Of a stretch of DNA of 14,292 nt, positions 14,275-14,292 are shown piece after piece; positions within the stretch are counted from its first letter, which is position 1, and the number at the start of each line of letters is the position of its first letter. The notes below the pieces were generated by a model that was given only the letters and a program-made list of their open reading frames with translations, was not told the DNA's origin and did no database searches. The translations under genes and the position numbers were made by a program. Source of the DNA: an uncultured euryarchaeote (GTDB lineage Archaea > Thermoplasmatota > Poseidoniia > Poseidoniales > Poseidoniaceae); assembly GCA_937897365.1 (NCBI GenBank), contig CALCOP010000027.1:1-14292 (forward strand). Reading direction: 5' to 3'.

Positions 14275-14292
14275 TATGTTTGAATGCAAAAT

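Overview
The window looks like a chromosomal segment of an uncultured marine planktonic archaeon, most likely a Marine Group II euryarchaeote (Poseidoniales). The evidence is a set of archaeal-type information and metabolic genes (PheRS beta without bacterial accessory domains, type II GAPDH, the RNase P protein Rpr2/Rpp21, a CRM/YhbY RNA-binding protein) next to very large secreted Ig-repeat proteins with N-glycosylation sequons. It also has TATA-like boxes about 26 nt upstream of start codons. The taxon is inferred from protein style and gene content; no search was run.

Layout. Left, minus strand: the 5' part (339 codons) of a secreted Ig-like repeat protein running off the left edge (1-1017). 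It diverges from a small unrecognised plus-strand gene (1111-1488) that has two perfect dyads directly before its ATG. That gene ends tail to tail, with overlapping stops, against pheT (minus). pheT is translationally coupled to an upstream GXGXG/glutamate-synthase-like gene (minus). About 90 nt containing one shared AT-rich box separate this pair from the divergent plus-strand gap gene. From there to the right edge everything is on the plus strand: gap, a GC-rich hairpin, a 1657-residue membrane-anchored KP-43-like subtilase, adk, the RNase P protein gene, a CRM protein gene, and an ArsB/P-protein-type ion transporter.

Working together. gap, adk, pheT, the RNase P protein and the CRM protein are core housekeeping genes (central carbon metabolism, adenylate balance, tRNA charging, tRNA processing and ribosome assembly). 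The subtilase fits a protein-degrading heterotroph: a duplicated pro-region, a protease with a C-terminal jelly roll, a CARDB-like domain and four Ig-like repeats outside the cell, then one membrane helix and a cytoplasmic Pro-rich tail.

The most notable points are an Asp replacing the oxyanion-hole Asn in the subtilase, its cytoplasmic tail ending in a Trp-rich motif, a glutamate-synthase-like fusion that has lost its Fe-S cysteines, and the perfect dyads at 1081-1110 and 6016-6034. I see no mobile element, CRISPR array, rRNA or tRNA. No gene-free stretch exceeds about 100 nt.
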